From contig MU657888.1 in the NCBI GenBank assembly GCA_026770575.1, positions 1 through 20,755 on the forward strand: a stretch of DNA of 20,755 nt. Reading direction: 5' to 3'. Under the pieces are notes generated by a model, which ran no database searches, was not told the DNA's origin, and was given only the letters and a program-made list of their open reading frames with translations. The position numbers and the translations under genes are program-made. Position 1 is the stretch's first letter. The number at the start of each line of letters is the position of its first letter. The DNA is from Pelagophyceae sp. CCMP2097 (Eukaryota; Sar; Pelagophyceae). This document shows, one piece after another, positions 20,161-20,755 of this stretch.

Positions 20161-20216
20161 ACCCTTGTGCGTCCTCCCGCGCGACGCGACCCTTGTGCGT
20201 CCACCCGCGCGAAGCG
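20161..20216 (+). repeat. Two tandem 28-bp repeats downstream of HYDIN
   Basis: Units 20161-20188 and 20189-20216 both begin ACCCTTGTGCGTCC and differ at two positions. The array directly follows the poly(A) signal and includes GT-rich stretches of the kind found in downstream cleavage elements. Confidence 0.8.
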
Positions 20217-20755
20217 AGCGCGACCGCGAGCGCTCCCCGGCTCGACGTTGTTTGAGCCGACTCCGCCAAGGATAAAGCCTTGGGGCCCGCCGCCCAGTGA
20301 ATCCTAAATTATTAGTTTTTACTTTCCTGTGAGGCCATAATATTATTCCGATATTCCGATATTACGACGAATTTTCGCGAATCACGATTCCAGGAGTTAC
20401 ATGTAATTCGGGGAAACTTTGGTGAAAGCCGAAACTTGAAGATTCCGTACCGAAATTTGAAGAAACAGAAGGTCGAAACAAAACAGTGTACAATTGTAGC
20501 AGAACCCGAAAACAGGAAGCAAGCAAGGAACATGTCCGACGCGGAGTCGAACCGGCCGGCGGCGAACGTGCGCCCCCCCCTCCCGAGATGCGCCCCCCCT
20601 CCCGAGATGCATGCGTCTCGCCGCGTCGGTGCTTTGCGCGTCGTGGTTCAAGCCGCCGGGGCAACTGGAAGTAGGGACCCTGAATCCGACTTGTTTGGCC
20701 CTCGAGCCTCAGGCCGCACGATCCCACCGCGCACGTCTCCGGCCGCGGTCGACGC
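20217..20755. other. Noncoding 3' flank with an AT-rich segment
   Basis: No gene is supported. About 20305-20530 is clearly more AT-rich than the rest of the window, with repeats of CCGATATT (around 20350) and GAAA-TTGAAGA (20437-20465) and a perfect TTACATGTAA palindrome (20397-20406). The base composition suggests inserted or repeat-derived DNA. Confidence 0.45.
20570..20608. repeat. Tandem C-rich duplication
   Basis: Two adjacent units read GCG, a C run, then TCCCGAGAT (20570-20589 and 20590-20608). They differ only in the number of C residues, a typical slippage pattern. Confidence 0.75.

Noticed and set aside
20533..20560. tRNA-like T-arm (GGTTCGACTCC on the minus strand)
   Set aside because: Only three base pairs form in the would-be T stem and no matching acceptor, D or anticodon arm was found upstream on that strand.

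Overview
This window is nuclear DNA from a GC-rich eukaryote. The evidence is short GT-AG introns that interrupt recognisable protein families, an AATAAA polyadenylation signal, and a complete HYDIN gene, which is found only in lineages that build motile cilia. Dense coding with 57-180 nt introns and strongly G/C-ending codons suggests a flagellate unicellular alga or similar protist, such as a pelagophyte or haptophyte. That placement is inference; the sequence does not settle it.

Layout. Positions 1-3040 are repeat-rich and gene-poor. They hold the end of a probable transposase relic (1-350), a long foldback hairpin (665-785), and a 1,219-bp element (1584-2802) with two 408-bp inverted arms around a Lys/Ala-rich coding fragment. 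The sequences flanking this element occur fused together at 994-1025, as an unoccupied insertion site would look. Positions 3043-4543 (minus strand) are a seven-exon mitochondrial carrier (SLC25 family) gene; my splice model gives an in-frame 287-residue protein with three carrier repeats and includes a 30-nt exon. Positions 4544-4772 are a divergent intergenic region with a 45-bp imperfect palindrome at its exact middle. Positions 4773-20099 (plus strand) are HYDIN in three exons (407, 2,190 and 12,547 nt), giving 5,047 residues, close to the roughly 5,100 of vertebrate HYDIN. A poly(A) signal follows 54 nt after the stop. The rest (20160-20755) is noncoding, with short tandem repeats and an AT-rich stretch.

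How it works together. HYDIN is a central-pair (C2 projection) protein of motile cilia, built from about 30 ASH/MSP-like beta-sandwich repeats with an adenylate-kinase-like module in the middle. In this copy the kinase P-loop is degenerate and is followed by a long Ala-rich spacer. The neighbouring carrier is expected in the mitochondrial inner membrane; sharing a promoter with a ciliary gene could link energy metabolism to motility, but only adjacency and the shared palindrome support that. The most unusual item is the inverted-arm element with its captured cargo, paired iterons and apparent empty site.
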